Origin: DATAEY01 sp045805565
GTDB taxonomy: Bacteria > Actinomycetota > Thermoleophilia > Solirubrobacterales > Solirubrobacteraceae
Assembly (NCBI GenBank): GCA_045805565.1
Contig: JBJMKZ010000034.1
Coordinates: forward strand, 1-60,424
Direction of reading: 5' to 3'
DNA: 60,424 nucleotides
Of this stretch, positions 41,720 to 49,901 are shown in pieces. Every line of letters starts with the position of its first letter. Positions within the stretch are counted from its first letter, which is position 1. The notes below the pieces were generated by a model that saw only the letters and a program-made list of their open reading frames with translations, was not told the DNA's origin and ran no database searches. A program made the translations under genes and the position numbers.

Positions 41720-42460
41720 TCAGGACTCCGCGGGGGAGGCCTGCGAGCCGCCGAACGCCCGGGCGATGAAGCGCAGCGTCTCGGCGTGCATCTCGGGGTC
41801 GTGCTGGATCGAGCGGTGATGGCCGCCGGGGAGCGCGATCAGGCGCTTGCGCGGCATCCCGGCGGCCCGGTAGAGCCCGGCCGAGTGCTCGACCGGGATC
41901 TGCTCGTCTCCCTCGGCGTGCAGCAGGAGCATCGGGGAGCGCAGCTCCTGGATCGCCAGCTCCAGGCTGTGCTCGAGCAGGAACCCTTCGAGCGAGCGCC
42001 GGTCGGCCTCGAACTCGAACTCGTCGGAGCGCAGGCCGCGCAGCAGGTGCTCTGCCCCCGCCGGGCAGATCGCCACCACCGCGGCCGCATCCAGGCGCGC
42101 CGCCGCCAGCAGAGCCACGTAACCGCCCATGCTCGAGCCGCGCAGGGCCAGCGGTCCGGCCGGGAGCAGGGCGGCCATGGTGGCCACGTCGTCCAGCAGC
42201 CGGCCGTCCAGGGCGCCGCCGCTCTCACCGTGCCCGCGCTGGTCGTAGGTCGCCGCCGCCAGCCCGGCCGCCCTGGCGGCGCGGGCGAAGTCGAAGTGGC
42301 TCTCCTTGCACGACCCGGCGCCGTGGATGGCCACCACGCCGCCGCCGGGACGGCCCTCCGGCATCCAGAGCGCGTAGGCCAGGCCGTCGCGCTCGCCCAT
42401 GTCGGCGGGTCCCTCGGGCGTGCGGTGGGTGACCTTCCAGTTGCGCAGGATCCGCGGCAC
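41720..42460 (-). CDS. Alpha/beta hydrolase
   Basis: A 246-residue serine hydrolase: oxyanion strand VVAIHGAGSCKESHFDF, YDQRGHGESGG, nucleophile elbow LRGSSMGGYVAL, acid in LLLHAEGDEQIPVEH, and histidine PGGHHRSIQHDP. It resembles dienelactone-hydrolase/acyl-CoA-esterase-like proteins; substrate unknown. GTG start with a GATACT box (plus-strand 42467-42472) 6 bases upstream, so probably leaderless. Divergent from lysA with overlapping promoters. Confidence 0.88.
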   Translation of the reverse strand: MPRILRNWKVTHRTPEGPADMGERDGLAYALWMPEGRPGGGVVAIHGAGSCKESHFDFARAARAAGLAAATYDQRGHGESGGALDGRLLDDVATMAALLPAGPLALRGSSMGGYVALLAAARLDAAAVVAICPAGAEHLLRGLRSDEFEFEADRRSLEGFLLEHSLELAIQELRSPMLLLHAEGDEQIPVEHSAGLYRAAGMPRKRLIALPGGHHRSIQHDPEMHAETLRFIARAFGGSQASPAES

Positions 42461-42513
42461 CGTCCAAGTATCGCGTGGACGGGCCGCACGGCCGGCCGGG
42501 GATAATGGCCGCC

Positions 42514-43776
42514 ATGGCCGCCACCCAGCTTTCCCACGTCTACCCGATGGGGACGCGGCTCGACGAGCGCGGGCGCCTGCAGGTGGGCGGCTGCGACGCC
42601 ATCGAGCTGGCGAGCGAGTTCGGCACCCCGGCCTACGTCGTCGCCGAGGACGACCTGCGTGCCCGGGCCCGCGCGTTCCGCGCGGCCATGTCCGCGCGGC
42701 ACGAGGACTTCGACGTCCTGTTCGCCTCGAAGGCGTTCCCGTGCTCGGCGGTGTTCCGGGTGATGGCCGAGGAGGACCTGGGGTGCGACGTCGCGTCCGG
42801 CGGCGAGCTGCATCTCGCGCTTCGCGGAGGGATGGACCCCGCCCGCATCCACCTGCACGGCAACGCCAAGTCCGACGCCGAGCTGCGCCTCGCTCGCGAC
42901 GCCGGAGTGGGTTTCGTGGTCATCGACGCCCTGGACGAGATCGACCGCCTGGTGGAAGCGGTGGGCGGTGGGCCCCCCCAGCGCGTGCTTGTGCGCGTCA
43001 CGCCGGGGGTGAAGCCCAGCACGCACGACTTCGTCTCCACCGGCCAGCTGGACTCCAAGTTCGGGCTGGGCCTCGACGATGCCCGCGCCGCCATCGAGCG
43101 GGTGCACGCCAGCGACGCCCTGGAGCTGGCCGGCCTTCACGTCCACCTCGGCTCCCAGATCTTCGAGCTCGAGCCCTTTCGCCGAGCCGTGGAGGCGATC
43201 TCGCATCTGGGCGACTTCGGCACCTACAACCTGGGCGGCGGTCTGGGGGTCGCCTACACGGCCGGCGACGAGCCACCCTCGATCGAGTCCTACGTCGAGG
43301 CCAAGGTGAGCGCGGTGAACGAGGTCCTCGGCCCCGGCAAGCGGATCGTGATAGAGCCCGGACGCGCGCTGGTGGCCAACGCCGGCGTGACCCTGTACAC
43401 GGTCGTCTCGGTCAAGCGCGGGCTCTCCACCTATGTCGCGGTGGACGGTGGGATGTCGGACAACCTGCGTCCGATGCTCTACGGCTCGGTCTACGAGGCG
43501 ACGATCGCGGACCGGGTCGGCCCCGGCGGCGAGCTGTGCCACGTGGCGGGCAAGCACTGCGAGTCCGGGGACGTCATCGTGCACGACGTCCACCTCGACG
43601 ATCCGCGGCCCGGAGACGTCCTGGTCACCCCGGTCACCGGCGCCTACGGACACGCCATGGCCAACAACTACAACGGCGTCCCCCGGCCCCCGGTCATCTT
43701 CTGTCGCGACGGCGACGCCCGAGCGGTCGTCCGGCGCGAGACGTTCGAGGACCTGGCCCGCCGTGAGCGCCCCTAG
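42514..43776 (+). CDS. lysA: Diaminopimelate decarboxylase
   Basis: PLP enzyme that makes L-lysine from meso-diaminopimelate. It has the PLP lysine in VLFASKAFPC, the glycine loop in YNLGGGLGVAY, the EPGRALV phosphate site, and the C-terminal MSDNLRPMLYGS and CESGDVI motifs that bind substrate across the dimer. The start is placed at ATG 42514 (420 residues): a GATAAT box at 42501-42506 would start transcription there and overlaps the other ATG at 42505. First gene of the lysA-hom-thrC-thrB block; its end overlaps hom by 14 bases. Confidence 0.94.
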   Translation: MAATQLSHVYPMGTRLDERGRLQVGGCDAIELASEFGTPAYVVAEDDLRARARAFRAAMSARHEDFDVLFASKAFPCSAVFRVMAEEDLGCDVASGGELHLALRGGMDPARIHLHGNAKSDAELRLARDAGVGFVVIDALDEIDRLVEAVGGGPPQRVLVRVTPGVKPSTHDFVSTGQLDSKFGLGLDDARAAIERVHASDALELAGLHVHLGSQIFELEPFRRAVEAISHLGDFGTYNLGGGLGVAYTAGDEPPSIESYVEAKVSAVNEVLGPGKRIVIEPGRALVANAGVTLYTVVSVKRGLSTYVAVDGGMSDNLRPMLYGSVYEATIADRVGPGGELCHVAGKHCESGDVIVHDVHLDDPRPGDVLVTPVTGAYGHAMANNYNGVPRPPVIFCRDGDARAVVRRETFEDLARRERP

Positions 43777-45013
43777 CCGCCCGCTCGCCGTCGGTCTGCT
43801 GGGCCACGGGACGGTGGGGGCCGCGTTCGCGCAGCTGCTCTCCGCCCGGTCGGCGTCCGTCGAGGCCATCTGCGGCCGCCGACCGCAGCTTGCCGGCGTC
43901 CTGACGCGGACCCGCGGAGACTTCGACGACATCCTGGAGCGCTCCGAGGTGATGGTCGAGCTGATCGGCGGGCTGGAGCCGGCGCGCACGTACGTCCTGC
44001 GCGCGCTGCGCGCCGGGCGCCACGTCGTCACCGCCAATAAGCAGCTCCTGTGCGAGACGGGCGAGGAGCTGTTCGCAGCCGCGCGCGAGTCCGGAGTCCA
44101 GTTGCGCTTCGAGGCCGCGGTGGCGGGCGTGGTGCCGGTCATCCGGGTGCTGGCCGAGTCGCTCGCCGGCGCCGACGTGCAGCGCATCCACGGAATCGTC
44201 AACGGCACCACCAACTACGTCCTCACCGAGATGGCGCGGAGCGGAGCCACCTACGCGCAGGCGCTCTCGCAGGCCCAGCGGCTGGGGTACGCCGAGGCCG
44301 ATCCCTCCGACGACGTCAATGGCCGCGACGCGGCCGCCAAGATGGCCATCCTGGCCCGCCTGGCGTTCGGGACCCCGGTCGGGCTCGACCACGTCCCCTA
44401 CGAGGGGATCGAGCACATCACCCCGGACGACCTGGAGTACGCGCACGAGCTGGGATTGGGCCTGAAGCTGCTGGGAACCGCCGAGCGGGTCGACGGCGGG
44501 CTCTCGGTGCGGGTCCATCCCGCCTTCCTGTACGCCGGGCACCCCCTGGCGTCGGTGATGGGGCCGTTCAACGCGGTCACCGTCGAGTCCGAGGCGATCA
44601 CCGAGGTGACGATGTCGGGCCCGGGCGCCGGCGGCCCCCAGACCGCCAGCGCGGTCCTGGGCGACCTGGTCAGCGTGGTGAGTTCCGCCGGTCCGCCGTC
44701 GGCCGGGGCGGCGGGGGGCCATCCGGGCGCCAGGCTCGAGCTGGTCAGCGACGTCGAGTCGGCGTTCTACCTTCACCTCGAGGTGGCCGACGAGCCGGGC
44801 GTGCTCGCCCAGGTCGCCGAGATCCTGGGCATGCAGGGGGTTTCGATCAAGTCGGTCGTCCAGAAGGGGCTGGGCGATGAGGCGCGCCTGGTCATGGTCA
44901 TGCATCCGGTCCTCGAGTCGCGCTTCTTCGCCGCCTGCGAGCTGATCGGTCGTCTCGGCTTCGTGCGCTCGCCGCCCCGCGCCATCCGCGTCATCGAGGA
45001 GGAGTTCGTATAG
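43763..45013 (+). CDS. hom: Homoserine dehydrogenase with ACT domain
   Basis: Reduces aspartate semialdehyde to homoserine with NAD(P)H in the threonine/methionine pathway. The 416-residue protein has the nucleotide fold VGLLGHGTVGAAF, VVTANKQLL (the catalytic-region lysine), GIVNGTTNYVL, EADPSDDVNGRDAAAK, and a C-terminal ACT domain (EVADEPGVLAQVAEILGMQG) that usually gives threonine feedback control. GTG start inside the lysA end, so translation is coupled. thrC begins 6 bases downstream. Confidence 0.96.
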   Translation: MSAPSRPLAVGLLGHGTVGAAFAQLLSARSASVEAICGRRPQLAGVLTRTRGDFDDILERSEVMVELIGGLEPARTYVLRALRAGRHVVTANKQLLCETGEELFAAARESGVQLRFEAAVAGVVPVIRVLAESLAGADVQRIHGIVNGTTNYVLTEMARSGATYAQALSQAQRLGYAEADPSDDVNGRDAAAKMAILARLAFGTPVGLDHVPYEGIEHITPDDLEYAHELGLGLKLLGTAERVDGGLSVRVHPAFLYAGHPLASVMGPFNAVTVESEAITEVTMSGPGAGGPQTASAVLGDLVSVVSSAGPPSAGAAGGHPGARLELVSDVESAFYLHLEVADEPGVLAQVAEILGMQGVSIKSVVQKGLGDEARLVMVMHPVLESRFFAACELIGRLGFVRSPPRAIRVIEEEFV

Positions 45014-45018
45014 CGGGG

Positions 45019-46020
45019 GTGATCGAGCGCTACCGGGCGCACCTGCCCTTCGCCGACGGCGACCCGGTGGTCTCCCTGGGCGAGGGCTCGACTCCGCTGG
45101 TGGCCGCGCCGAGGGTGTCCGAGCGGGCGGGGGTCGAGGTGCTCCTGAAGCTCGAGGGCGCCAACCCGACCGGGTCGTTCAAGGACCGCGGGATGACCTG
45201 CGCGGTCTCGGCGGCGGTGCGCGAGGGCGCCAGCGCGGTGATCTGCGCCTCGACCGGCAACACCGCCGCCAGCGCCGCCGCCTACGCTGCGCGGGCCGGG
45301 CTGACCGGTGCGGTGATCGTCCCCGAGGGCAAGATCGCCACCGGCAAGCTGGCGCAGGCGCTCATGCACGGAGCGAGGGTCGTCGCGCTGCGCGGCAACT
45401 TCGACCAGGCGCTCGAGCTGGTGCGCGGGCTCGCCGATCGTCACCCGATCGCCCTGGTCAACTCGCTCAACGCGTTCCGGCTCGAGGGCCAGAAGACGGC
45501 CGCCTTCGAGGTCCTGGACGAGCTCGGAGAGCTCGATGCGCTGTGCATACCCGTCGGCAACGCCGGGAACGTCACCGCCTACTGGCAGGGATTCCAGGAG
45601 CGCGGAGCCGCTCCGCGGCTGCTGGGGTTCCAGGCCGAGGGCGCCGCTCCCCTGGTGCACGGATCACCGGTCGAGAACCCCGAAACGGTGGCCAGCGCGA
45701 TCCGCATTGGCAACCCCGCCCGCTGGCAGGAGGCCGTCACGGCGGTCACGGGCTCGGCCGGCTCGATCCAGGCGGTCTCGGACGCCGAGATCCTGGGCGC
45801 CTACCGCCTGCTGGCCGCGGGCGAGGGCGTCTTCTGCGAGCCGGCCTCCGCGGCCGCGGTGGCCGGGCTGCTGCGACACGGCGCCGGCGACGCCCGCCGG
45901 GTGGTGTGCGTGCTTACCGGGCACGGGCTCAAGGACCCCCAGATGGCCCTCGAGCGCGCCGGCGCGGTGGTGCCCTGCGAGGCCGAGCTCGATGCCGTGG
46001 AGGAGGCGGTGCTGGGGTGA
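45019..46020 (+). CDS. thrC: Threonine synthase
   Basis: PLP enzyme converting O-phosphohomoserine to threonine. The 333-residue protein is the short bacterial class: STPLVAAPRV, the PLP lysine in NPTGSFKDRGM, CASTGNTAASAAAYAARAG, the glycine loop PVGNAGNVTAYW, and CVLTGHGLKDP. GTG start 6 bases after hom; its stop overlaps the thrB GTG by 4 bases. Confidence 0.96.
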   Translation: MIERYRAHLPFADGDPVVSLGEGSTPLVAAPRVSERAGVEVLLKLEGANPTGSFKDRGMTCAVSAAVREGASAVICASTGNTAASAAAYAARAGLTGAVIVPEGKIATGKLAQALMHGARVVALRGNFDQALELVRGLADRHPIALVNSLNAFRLEGQKTAAFEVLDELGELDALCIPVGNAGNVTAYWQGFQERGAAPRLLGFQAEGAAPLVHGSPVENPETVASAIRIGNPARWQEAVTAVTGSAGSIQAVSDAEILGAYRLLAAGEGVFCEPASAAAVAGLLRHGAGDARRVVCVLTGHGLKDPQMALERAGAVVPCEAELDAVEEAVLG

Positions 46021-46868
46021 GACGGCACCGGCTGGTGCGCGTGCCGGCCTCGTCGGCCAACCTGGGACCGGGGTTCGACGCGCTGGCGGTCGCCCTGCAG
46101 CTGCACCTCGAGCTCGAGGTCGAGGAGACGGGCTCGTTCTCGGTCGAAACCGATCTCGAGCTTCCGACGGATCGCAGCAACCTGTGCGTGAGGGGCTTCG
46201 ACCGCCTGGCCCCGGCCGACCGCTTCGCCTTCACCATCCGCTCGGCGATCCCGTTGGTCGGTGGGCTGGGAACCAGCGCTGCGGCGATCGTGGCGGGCTT
46301 GATGGCTGCCGATCACGTCTTCGAGCTGGATGCCGACCTGCCGGCGCTGGCCACCGAGCTCGAGGGCCACCCCGACAACGTCGCGGCGGCTCTGCTGGGC
46401 GGCTTCGTGGTCTGCGCCGACGGCACCATGGCGCGCTTCGACGTGCCGGCCGGGCTCGAGGGCGTGCTGGTGGTGCCCACCGAGCCGGTGTCCACCGCCC
46501 GGGCGCGGGCGGTGATGCCGGACGCCGTGCCGCTGAGCGACGCCGTGTTCAACATCGCGCACTCGTCACTGCTGGTGCTGGGCCTGGCGCGGGGCGAGTG
46601 GGACCTGGTGGCGCGCGGCCTGCAGGACCGCCTGCACCAGCCGCGGCGGGCGCACCTGTATCCGCGCTCCCTGGAGCTGGCCCAGCAGGCGCCCGGGTTC
46701 GGCGCCCTGGGCGCCACCATCTCGGGCGCCGGGCCCTCGGTGCTGGTGTGGACACACTACGAGCAGACGGGCGGGGTGGTCGAGGGCCTGCGGCGCGCCG
46801 TCGCCGACTGGGCCCAGGTCATGCGTGTCCCGTTCGAGACGCAGGGCGCCGACGTGAGAGCGCTCTAG
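46017..46868 (+). CDS. thrB: Homoserine kinase
   Basis: A 283-residue GHMP kinase that phosphorylates homoserine with ATP, supplying the substrate of ThrC. Motifs are VPASSANLGPGFDALAVAL, the phosphate loop PLVGGLGTSAAAIVAGL, EGHPDNVAAALLGG and GATISGAGPSVLV. GTG overlaps the thrC stop (GTGA). It is the last gene of the block; its final 4 bases overlap the end of the convergent parA gene. Confidence 0.95.
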   Translation: MRRHRLVRVPASSANLGPGFDALAVALQLHLELEVEETGSFSVETDLELPTDRSNLCVRGFDRLAPADRFAFTIRSAIPLVGGLGTSAAAIVAGLMAADHVFELDADLPALATELEGHPDNVAAALLGGFVVCADGTMARFDVPAGLEGVLVVPTEPVSTARARAVMPDAVPLSDAVFNIAHSSLLVLGLARGEWDLVARGLQDRLHQPRRAHLYPRSLELAQQAPGFGALGATISGAGPSVLVWTHYEQTGGVVEGLRRAVADWAQVMRVPFETQGADVRAL

Positions 46869-47686
46869 GACCGCTCGCCGCCGGCGGCCTCAGCGTCCGT
46901 CCGGCCGTCCTGGCTGCGCAGCGGGGCCAACCGCTGGCGCGCCTCCCCGAGCCCCAGGCGGGCGAGGAGCTCGTCGGCCAGGGCGAAGTAGTCGGCTCCC
47001 AGGTCGGGGCGGTAGTCGATGATCGAGACCGCGCGCTCGGCCGATTCCGCATAGCCGATCGACTGGCGGATCGTGGTTCCGAACACGCGGTCTCCGAAGT
47101 TCTCGGCCAGCGACTGATAGGCCTCGCGCGAGTGGATGGTCCGCATGTCCGCCAGGTTGAGGACCACGCCCAGCCACTGCAGATCCGGGTTGAGGTTGTC
47201 GCGCACCAGCTCGATGACCTCCAGCGCCTGCTCCACGCCCTGGAGCGCGAAGTACTGCGCCTCGGCGGTGATCAGGGCCTGGCTGGCGGCGACCAGCGCG
47301 TTGACCGTCAGAAGCCCCAGCGCGGGCGGGCAGTCGATCAGGACGACGTCGTAGTCGCCCGCCACCTCGCGCAGCATTCTCTTCAGGGTCAGCTCGCGGC
47401 CCATCTTGCCGCTCAGCGTCAGCTCGGCTTCGGCCAGCTGCAGGTTCGCCGGAATGACGCCGTCGTGAACCGCCTCGCCGGCCCCCCGGCGTCCCGACAG
47501 CACATCGGCGACCGTGGGCTCTGCGTCGGGAGGGATGTCGAAGTAGTCGGAGAGGTTGGCCTGGGGATCGAGGTCGACCGCAAGCGTCCGCAGCCCCGCG
47601 CGGCGGAAGATGTCGGTGAGGGTTCGCACCGCCGTGGTCTTTCCCGTCCCGCCCTTCTGCGACAGGACCGCGATCGTGGCCGCCAT
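46865..47686 (-). CDS. ParA/Soj-type ATPase without adjacent ParB
   Basis: A 273-residue ParA/MinD-superfamily ATPase. The deviant Walker A KGGTGKTT is at residues 11-18, DLDPQANLSDYF follows, and Walker B is VVLIDCPPALG. It would bind DNA nonspecifically as an ATP dimer and position chromosomes, plasmids or protein clusters. No parB, parS-like cluster or MinE-like partner is visible, so it is an orphan; cargo positioning is as likely as chromosome segregation. A TAACAT box lies 10 bases before the ATG, another leaderless candidate. An FHA protein lies upstream on the same strand. Confidence 0.9.
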   Translation of the reverse strand: MAATIAVLSQKGGTGKTTAVRTLTDIFRRAGLRTLAVDLDPQANLSDYFDIPPDAEPTVADVLSGRRGAGEAVHDGVIPANLQLAEAELTLSGKMGRELTLKRMLREVAGDYDVVLIDCPPALGLLTVNALVAASQALITAEAQYFALQGVEQALEVIELVRDNLNPDLQWLGVVLNLADMRTIHSREAYQSLAENFGDRVFGTTIRQSIGYAESAERAVSIIDYRPDLGADYFALADELLARLGLGEARQRLAPLRSQDGRTDAEAAGGERS

Positions 47687-47756
47687 GAGGGCGCCGATGT
47701 TAGTGGCCGCGGCCGGTTGCCCGTCGGCTATCGGGCCGCGCCTCGCGAGGCGAGCG

Positions 47757-48305
47757 CTACGAGGCGATCTCGGTGGCGCCGTCCATCTCGGGCGCCACGT
47801 CGGGCACGTCCGTCACGTCCAGGAAGCGGAGGCTGTGACGGCCGACCAGGATCTCGTCGCCGTCGCCGAGCACGCTCCATTCCACCCGCTCCCCGTTGAC
47901 GAACACTCCGTTGAGGCTGCGGTCGTCGAGCACCCGGACCCCGTCGGGCTGGCGCACGATCAAGGCGTGGCGGCGGGAGACGGTGGGATCGTCGAAGCGG
48001 ATGTCGGCCGCCAGGCTGCGTCCGATGCGCGTCCACTCGGCGTTCAGGGCAACGACGTCGATGCGGTTGTCGTCCGCCTCGTAGGCGAGGTACTGGCCCT
48101 GCTCGGTGATGCCGCGACGCGCCTCCTCGACCCAGGTCAGATCGTCGGCGGCGGTATCGGGCCACGGCCGACCTTCGAACGGACGATGGCCGAACAGGGG
48201 CGCGCGCACGAACCTGCTACCGCCGCATCCAGGACACGTCGGGACCTCGTCCTGGGTTGAGAGATTGACGAGAAAGTCGCACGCCTCGCACCGGAAAGAA
48301 CCCAT
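47757..48305 (-). CDS. Zinc-ribbon plus FHA domain protein
   Basis: A 182-residue protein from ATG 48305 (a TTG 11 codons earlier is possible). The N-terminal zinc ribbon is FRCEACDF and PTCPGCGGSRF. After an acidic linker an FHA domain follows: IGRSLAADIRFDDPTVSRRH, VRVLDDRSLNGVFVNGERV and LGDGDEILVGRHSLRF. FHA domains bind phosphothreonine, so a Ser/Thr kinase target or partner is expected, but none is encoded nearby. It precedes the orphan parA by 70 bases on the same strand and may share its transcript. Confidence 0.88.
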   Translation of the reverse strand: MGSFRCEACDFLVNLSTQDEVPTCPGCGGSRFVRAPLFGHRPFEGRPWPDTAADDLTWVEEARRGITEQGQYLAYEADDNRIDVVALNAEWTRIGRSLAADIRFDDPTVSRRHALIVRQPDGVRVLDDRSLNGVFVNGERVEWSVLGDGDEILVGRHSLRFLDVTDVPDVAPEMDGATEIAS

Positions 48306-48471
48306 GCCCGCAAGGGTTCCGGACTCGATTGCCTCCAAAGTAACCCCTCCCTCGGGGTCCGGACGCGACGCGCGACCGGTGCGGGAGAGAATACCCGGAG
48401 AGTCAAAACGGGAATCGCTGAACTGACGTTTGGGGGCAGGAGGCGGTTAGGCGGGCGGCGAATCCCCCGTC

Positions 48472-48732
48472 ATGACGATCCTCGACCGAATTGCCCCGAC
48501 GCTGGACCGCGAGCTGCTTCGCAGGGGGGACGGCGAGCGGGCGGCGGCGGATCGCCGCTGCCGCGACTGTCGCCGGACGCCTCTGGTCGGCGAGCGGATC
48601 TACCTTTACGAGGGTGACCGCCTCGCGTGCGAGCTGTGCCAGCCGTTGCGCAACGACGAGCCGGTGGGCTCGGAGCTGGTCCACGGCCCGGCGTACGACC
48701 AGGTCGTCCGGCTGCGCGGCGCTCCGAGCTGA
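48472..48732 (+). CDS. Small zinc-binding protein, unknown function
   Basis: An 86-residue protein with one four-cysteine pattern, RRCRDCRRT and LACELCQPL, about 20 residues apart, as in LIM- or treble-clef-like fingers, preceded by an Arg-rich helix and followed by an acidic turn. I do not recognise the family. Its start follows a stretch without a clear ribosome site. Coding character is good and the cysteine spacing supports a real protein. Confidence 0.6.
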   Translation: MTILDRIAPTLDRELLRRGDGERAAADRRCRDCRRTPLVGERIYLYEGDRLACELCQPLRNDEPVGSELVHGPAYDQVVRLRGAPS

Positions 48733-48796
48733 CACAGTCGGCGGCGCGGTAGACGCCGCCATCGCCGCAAGGGCGTCGGCATAGACTCTCGCCGCC

Positions 48797-49291
48797 GTGG
48801 ACCCGGTCAGCGTCGACGTCACCATCGCCAGGCCTCGAGAGGAGGTGTTCGAGTACCTGGCCGACATCGCCAACCACGCCGAGTACACCGACCACTACCT
48901 GGTCGACTGGCATCTCACCCGCGAGCAGTCGTACGGCCGCGGGGCGGGCGCCCGGTTCCGCGTAAAGGTGCCCGGCAACCGGTTCAACTGGGCTGACGCC
49001 ACCGTGATCGAGCTCGAGCCCCCCTACCGGATCGTCGAGGCAGGGCGGACGGGAAAGTTCAACCGGATCCGTACCCTGAGCACGTACACGCTGACGCCGG
49101 GGCCCGCCAACACCACGCGGGTCGAGCTGACGTCCGAGACCGAGCCGGCCACGCGGGCGGATCGGCTGCTCGAGTCGCTCGGCGTGAGGGCGTGGCTGCG
49201 CCGTCAGAACCGCAAGGCCATGCGCCGGCTGCGCGCGATCCTGGAGGACGGCGAGATGCGGGGCACCCGTCCCACCGTCGCGGCGCGCTGA
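48797..49291 (+). CDS. SRPBCC (START/polyketide-cyclase-like) family protein
   Basis: A 164-residue helix-grip protein: VSVDVTIARPREEVFEYLAD is the usual first strand and helix, LEPPYRIVEAGRTG lies mid-domain, and a long C-terminal helix (RADRLLESLGVRAWLRRQNR) closes the ligand cavity. Such proteins bind small hydrophobic ligands; no specific ligand is indicated. GTG start with TAGACT (48782-48787) 9 bases upstream and no ribosome site. Confidence 0.82.
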   Translation: MDPVSVDVTIARPREEVFEYLADIANHAEYTDHYLVDWHLTREQSYGRGAGARFRVKVPGNRFNWADATVIELEPPYRIVEAGRTGKFNRIRTLSTYTLTPGPANTTRVELTSETEPATRADRLLESLGVRAWLRRQNRKAMRRLRAILEDGEMRGTRPTVAAR

Positions 49292-49316
49292 TGGGCGCGG
49301 CTACACTCCCCGCGCC

Positions 49317-49886
49317 GTGAGCCCGAGCCGCTACCGAATCCCGGTGGTCGTCGCGCTGTGCGTCCTGCTCGCGGGCGGGCTGGCGGCATGCGGAAAGTCG
49401 CAGGCGACCCGCACCCAGGCGGACACCGAAGGGCCCTATCTCGACGTCGGAGCGCTCAAGTACCAGGTCCAGATCTCGCGCCAGCTGAATCCCCAGGACA
49501 TCGAGGACCAGGTGTACCTGCGCGGGATCGCGCCGCAGGACAGCCGGCTGCGCCCCGACGAGACCTGGTTCGCGGTGTTCGTCCGGGCAGTCAACGAAGG
49601 CGATCGGGCCGAGCCGGCGGCGCGCAACTTCGAGATCGAGGACACCCAGGGCAAGCGGTTCTCGCCGGTCCGGATCGCCGGCAACCCGTTCGCCTACCTG
49701 CCGGCGAGGGTCCCGCCCGGCGGAACGCTCCCGGCGTTCGGCAGCGCCGCCGACCTGTCCCCGATCGGCGGCTCGCTGGTGCTGTTCAAGCTGACGCTGA
49801 GCGCGCTGGCCAACCGGCCGCTCGAGCTTCGGATCCGCAGCGGGCAGGCGCCCGCCCACGAGGGGACGGTCGAGCTGGACGTCTGA
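49317..49886 (+). CDS. Predicted lipoprotein with beta-sandwich domain
   Basis: A 189-residue exported protein with lipobox LLAGGLAAC. The mature domain reads YLDVGALKYQVQISRQLNPQ, ETWFAVFVRAVNEGD and FEIEDTQGKRFSPVRI, which resembles DUF4352-like immunoglobulin folds that sit on the outer membrane face. It is convergent with the penicillin-binding protein gene. TACACT (49302-49307) is 9 bases before the GTG, so it is another leaderless candidate. Function unknown. Confidence 0.68.
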   Translation: MSPSRYRIPVVVALCVLLAGGLAACGKSQATRTQADTEGPYLDVGALKYQVQISRQLNPQDIEDQVYLRGIAPQDSRLRPDETWFAVFVRAVNEGDRAEPAARNFEIEDTQGKRFSPVRIAGNPFAYLPARVPPGGTLPAFGSAADLSPIGGSLVLFKLTLSALANRPLELRIRSGQAPAHEGTVELDV

Positions 49887-49901
49887 CCGCCGCCCGAGGC
49901 G

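Noticed and set aside
45536..47899. A 787-codon plus-strand frame across thrC, thrB and parA
   Set aside because: It is out of phase with three well-recognised enzymes and changes composition at each of their boundaries.
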